This document shows positions 50,555 to 53,706 of a stretch of 53,706 nt of DNA, one piece after another; within the stretch, counting starts at the first letter, position 1; each line of letters opens with the position of its first letter. The stretch comes from Erysipelotrichaceae bacterium (GTDB lineage: Bacteria > Bacillota_I > Bacilli_A > Erysipelotrichales > Erysipelotrichaceae): assembly GCA_017419165.1 (NCBI GenBank), contig JAFOLW010000042.1, positions 1 through 53,706 of the forward strand. The letters are read 5' to 3'. The translations under genes and the position numbers were made by a program. The notes beneath the pieces were generated by a model. That model was not told the DNA's origin. It saw only the letters and a list, made by a program, of their open reading frames with translations, and did not search any database.

Positions 50555-53500
50555 ATGAAAACGACACAGGTCAAGGACCATCTGCGCAACATCACCAGGC
50601 AGTTCGTTTCCTGGCTGTCCATCATCATCATTGCGATGCTGGCGGTGGTCGCCTATCTGGGCATCCGCTTCACGGCCGGTTCGCTCAGAGAGAACATCAA
50701 CGGATTCTATGCGGAAAGCGGATATCGGGATCTCGAGATCCTGTCGATGCTGCGGTTCACGGAAGATGATCTTGTAAAGATACGGTCGCTCGACGGCGTG
50801 GAACAGGCCGTCGGCACCTATAACTATACGACAGTCGTCAAAAGCGGAAGCGGTTCAAATAACGCGGCGTTTTTAAGTCTGGATGAAACGGTCAATGTCC
50901 CGCGTCTCATCAGCGGCTCTTTCCCTGCGAAAGACAACGAATGTCTCGTCGAAGAAAGCCTCGCCAACAAGTTAGATGTGGCGATCGGTGACATCGTCTA
51001 TGCCGACCAAAACCCTTATCTGAAACAAAACATCTTCACTATCACCGGCATCTGTATTCATCCCGATCATATCGCCAAGATCATGGACAACGCCGGAAAC
51101 AACTATGTAATGATCCGCAAGCCGGCCTTCAACGAAGAAGAAGACGGTCTCGATCACAGCTACAGCTCGATCGAGATCCGCTTCAAGGGTCAGGAAGAAC
51201 GCGATGCTTTTTCGAAGTCTTATTTTGAAGACATCAAAGACAGACAGGAGTCCGTCGAAGCGATCGCCGAGGATCAGGCCAGGATCCGCTATGAACAGAT
51301 CGTCAATAAGCTGCAAAGTGTCATCGACGAGAATCAGGCCAAGCTCGACGAAGCGAAAGGACAGCTCGATGACGCGAGAAAACTTTTGGATGAGAATCAG
51401 GCGGAGATCGAAAAGAACGAAAAGAAGCTCGCTTCTTCTTACCGGCAGTTAAAAGCCGGCAAGGCCAAGCTCGATGAGGGAAAACAGACTCTCGATCAGG
51501 TGGGCGGTCAGCTCGCTGCCGCAGACAGCGAACTGAAGGAAGCGGAAGAAAAACTGAATGACGGCAAACGGCAGCTGACCGAAGGCTATCAGCACTTCGT
51601 CGACATCCGCGGCGCCTTAAAAGGATGGGTGAATGAAAACGTCCCGGAACTTAACGAAAAGATCAGCTGGCCGGAAAGCGATGCGTTCGATGTCGACAGT
51701 CCCGATCTCAGTATGAAGGCCTTCCCGCTCACGCAGGACTTCAGTTTCGACTGGACCAGGGAAGATTATTTCGAAGATATCAGAAACTGGCTGCACAGAT
51801 ACGATGAAGATATTTCGGCGGAAAAGATCGATGAAGCGGTCGACTATGTCAAAGAAAGATCCGGTGTCCTCGAAGCCAGGAAATGGGAAGAAGGGCATCA
51901 GACGTATCTGGCGGGCTTGTCGGAATACAGCGATGCCTACGGCACGTTCAAGAGTGCTTACCGCAGTTTCATCCAGGGCATGGAAGAATATGAAGCGGGT
52001 TTGAAAGAATACGAAGACGGCATGGCGGCCTACCGCAAAGGCGTCAATGCTTTGGATAGCGCCAAGCAGCAGATCAAAGAAAAAGAAGAGGAATATCAGG
52101 CCAAACTGAAGGAATACGAAGACGGTCTCAAGGCGATCGAAGACGCAAAGGAGCGCATCGATGAAGTTCCGCAGAACCGCTGGATCTTCTTCAACATCAA
52201 GGGCAATGCCTCTTACGTCTTTGCCAAGAGTCTGACGGAGAACACCTCCGGCATCTCGATCACCTTCTCACTGCTGTTTGTCGTGGTCGGTGCCTTAGTC
52301 ATCTATGCGACGCTGGGCAAGACGATCGATGAACAGCGCACGCAGGTCGGTACGACCAAAGCACTGGGCTTCTTCAATTCGGAGATCATGGCGAAATACA
52401 TGGTCTTTGCCCTTTCGGCTTCCCTCATCGGCGTGATCGTCGGACTGCTGCTGTCCTACTTCGTGCTGCTGCGCTACACTCTGTCTTCGCAGACCTCTTA
52501 CTTCCATCTCGGCGAACTGAAGCCGTGCTTTGAGGCCGTTCCGGTCATCATCGTCGCGGCAGCTTCGCTGGTCCTGACGGTCGCTGCCGTCTATCTGGCA
52601 TGTCATCGTCTGGTCAAACAGCCGGCCAGGGTCCTGATGCAGGAAAGCGCACCTCCGGCCATCAAGAAGAAGAATGCGAAAGCTTCTGCCGGTTCCCTGT
52701 ATTCCAAACTGATCCTGCGCAATATGGTCTCCGATCCCAAGCGCGTCATGGTGACGATCGCTTCGATCGCCGGATCCTGCGCATTGATCTTCATCGGACT
52801 GACGATCTTACATTCGATCTCTTCGGCGGTCGATCTGCAGTTCAATCACATCAACCGCTATGACTATCAGATCGATTACAACAGCAGTATCAACAAGAAG
52901 GTCGAGGAACAGATCGAGAACTTCTTGAACAAGAACGGTGCGGAATACACCAAGGTCATCATCCGCAACCACACGTTCATGAACGGCGATGAGCTCGATT
53001 CCTGCCGTTTCCTGATCGGCGATCTTGATGAGATCAAGGATTTCATCCTGATCACCGACACCGAGACCAAACAGCCGATGGATCTGGATAAGGAAGGCAT
53101 CTACGTGCCGATCAAGGCAAATGAAACGGCCCATTATACGGAAAAAGGAAAGATCACGGTTTTTGATAAGCTCATGAATTCCTACGATGCCGATGTGGCC
53201 GACGACTACATGTTGTATGCGGCCAGGATCTTCCTGATGTCGAGAGAGACCTATCGGAAGATCTACGATACCGAGCCGGTCAACAGCCAGTATCTTGTCA
53301 GGATCGATGAAGCCAAGGCGGAAGAGATGAAGGAAACGCTGCTGAAGCTCGACGGCGTCAGCAACATCCTCACTTCCGACAACGACAAGGCGGACTTCGA
53401 TTCCTTCGTCTCCGTTGCCCGGGGCATGGTGATGCTTCTGACGGCGATGGCCTTTGCGATGGCGTATTTCATCCTGCTCAACCTCGTCAGCATGTTCATC

Positions 53501-53706
53501 AACCAGAAAAAACGGGAACTGACGATCATGCGGATCAACGGTTTCACGGTGAAAGAAGTCAAGAATTATGTCGGAAGGGAGCTCGTCTTAACGACGGCGA
53601 TCGGCATCCTCATCGGTCTGCCGTTAGGCGCCTTCATGGGCTACAGGATCATCCTGCTGCTGGAGAACACCAGCTGTTTCGACCGGAACATCTATTATCT
53701 CGGCGG
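50555..53706 (+). CDS. FtsX-type ABC transporter permease with coiled-coil extracellular domain (cut by window edge)
   Basis: At least 1050 residues, open to the window end. Membrane segment 1 (about 21-45) is followed by a large outer domain of about 500 residues. Within it are two coiled-coil stretches (about 245-345 and 470-535) of repeats such as QAKLDEAKGQLDDA. Three further membrane segments (from about 560) form the first FtsX core, then a second FtsX unit begins (RNMVSDPKRVMVTI, about 720) with its own outer domain and membrane segments at the end. The layout matches large two-core permeases that act mechanically on lipids, peptides or wall hydrolases rather than importing nutrients. 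It starts 1 nt after the GAF-ABC gene. Confidence 0.88.
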   Translation, partial: MKTTQVKDHLRNITRQFVSWLSIIIIAMLAVVAYLGIRFTAGSLRENINGFYAESGYRDLEILSMLRFTEDDLVKIRSLDGVEQAVGTYNYTTVVKSGSGSNNAAFLSLDETVNVPRLISGSFPAKDNECLVEESLANKLDVAIGDIVYADQNPYLKQNIFTITGICIHPDHIAKIMDNAGNNYVMIRKPAFNEEEDGLDHSYSSIEIRFKGQEERDAFSKSYFEDIKDRQESVEAIAEDQARIRYEQIVNKLQSVIDENQAKLDEAKGQLDDARKLLDENQAEIEKNEKKLASSYRQLKAGKAKLDEGKQTLDQVGGQLAAADSELKEAEEKLNDGKRQLTEGYQHFVDIRGALKGWVNENVPELNEKISWPESDAFDVDSPDLSMKAFPLTQDFSFDWTREDYFEDIRNWLHRYDEDISAEKIDEAVDYVKERSGVLEARKWEEGHQTYLAGLSEYSDAYGTFKSAYRSFIQGMEEYEAGLKEYEDGMAAYRKGVNALDSAKQQIKEKEEEYQAKLKEYEDGLKAIEDAKERIDEVPQNRWIFFNIKGNASYVFAKSLTENTSGISITFSLLFVVVGALVIYATLGKTIDEQRTQVGTTKALGFFNSEIMAKYMVFALSASLIGVIVGLLLSYFVLLRYTLSSQTSYFHLGELKPCFEAVPVIIVAAASLVLTVAAVYLACHRLVKQPARVLMQESAPPAIKKKNAKASAGSLYSKLILRNMVSDPKRVMVTIASIAGSCALIFIGLTILHSISSAVDLQFNHINRYDYQIDYNSSINKKVEEQIENFLNKNGAEYTKVIIRNHTFMNGDELDSCRFLIGDLDEIKDFILITDTETKQPMDLDKEGIYVPIKANETAHYTEKGKITVFDKLMNSYDADVADDYMLYAARIFLMSRETYRKIYDTEPVNSQYLVRIDEAKAEEMKETLLKLDGVSNILTSDNDKADFDSFVSVARGMVMLLTAMAFAMAYFILLNLVSMFINQKKRELTIMRINGFTVKEVKNYVGRELVLTTAIGILIGLPLGAFMGYRIILLLENTSCFDRNIYYLG

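Noticed and set aside
51290..51570. Repetitive-looking DNA in the FtsX permease
   Set aside because: The repetition is at protein level (heptad coiled coil) with varied codons, not a DNA repeat array or CRISPR.

Overview
This 53.7 kb window looks like the chromosome of a Gram-positive anaerobic Bacillota, probably a gut or rumen-type Erysipelotrichia or Clostridia member. That is inferred from a YesM/YesN two-component system, LplB/LplC-type permeases, a DUF3502-type solute-binding lipoprotein, a YesL/DUF624 protein, strong AAGGAG ribosome sites and many A/T-flanked hairpin terminators. It is not proven: no rRNA or other marker gene is present. No tRNA, CRISPR array, phage, insertion sequence or origin was seen.

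Region 1 (1-3935) is housekeeping-like: the start of a probable DUF58 protein and its MoxR ATPase (minus strand), a lipoprotein, a small unknown protein and an MFS exporter.

Region 2 (about 4.1-31.7 kb) is the notable part, a catabolic island crowded with deacylases. Ten predicted hydrolases from at least six families lie within 26 kb: a tandem esterase, two type-B carboxylesterases, three other alpha/beta hydrolases, a sialate O-acetylesterase-like enzyme, a CE2-like SGNH esterase, a serine beta-lactamase-fold esterase and a CE4-like deacetylase. None shows a signal peptide, so they should act in the cytoplasm. They are mixed with a GH13_18 sucrose-phosphorylase-type enzyme, a P-loop kinase, a Nif3-like protein, a DUF3237 protein, one complete carbohydrate importer (binding protein, two permeases, two MsmX/UgpC-type ATPases), a YesMN sensor/regulator pair and YesL. 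The simplest model is that a heavily acylated sugar or glycoside is imported intact, stripped of acyl groups inside the cell, possibly phosphorylated, and cleaved by phosphorolysis. The substrate is unknown; acylated sucrose or glucosyl-glycerate-like compounds are guesses.

Region 3 (31.5-39.3 kb) holds short single-gene units: a frameshifted DUF4177 gene, a frameshifted VanY-type carboxypeptidase, a CPBP membrane protease, a cupin, small membrane proteins, an alpha/beta hydrolase fused to a polytopic membrane domain, a YwaF-like protein and a LURP-one-like protein with a poly-serine tail. One intergenic gap carries two perfect interleaved inverted repeats that would make an RNA pseudoknot.

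Region 4 (39.3-53.7 kb) holds a PreA-type dihydropyrimidine dehydrogenase with extra iron-sulfur motifs, a GT4 glycosyltransferase, a cytoplasmic protein joining a ParB-like segment to a BMP/Med-type ligand-binding domain, a 1080-residue propeller-SpoIIE phosphatase, an SDR oxidoreductase divergent from a TetR regulator, and a GAF-ABC ATPase fusion followed by a large FtsX-type permease that runs off the window.
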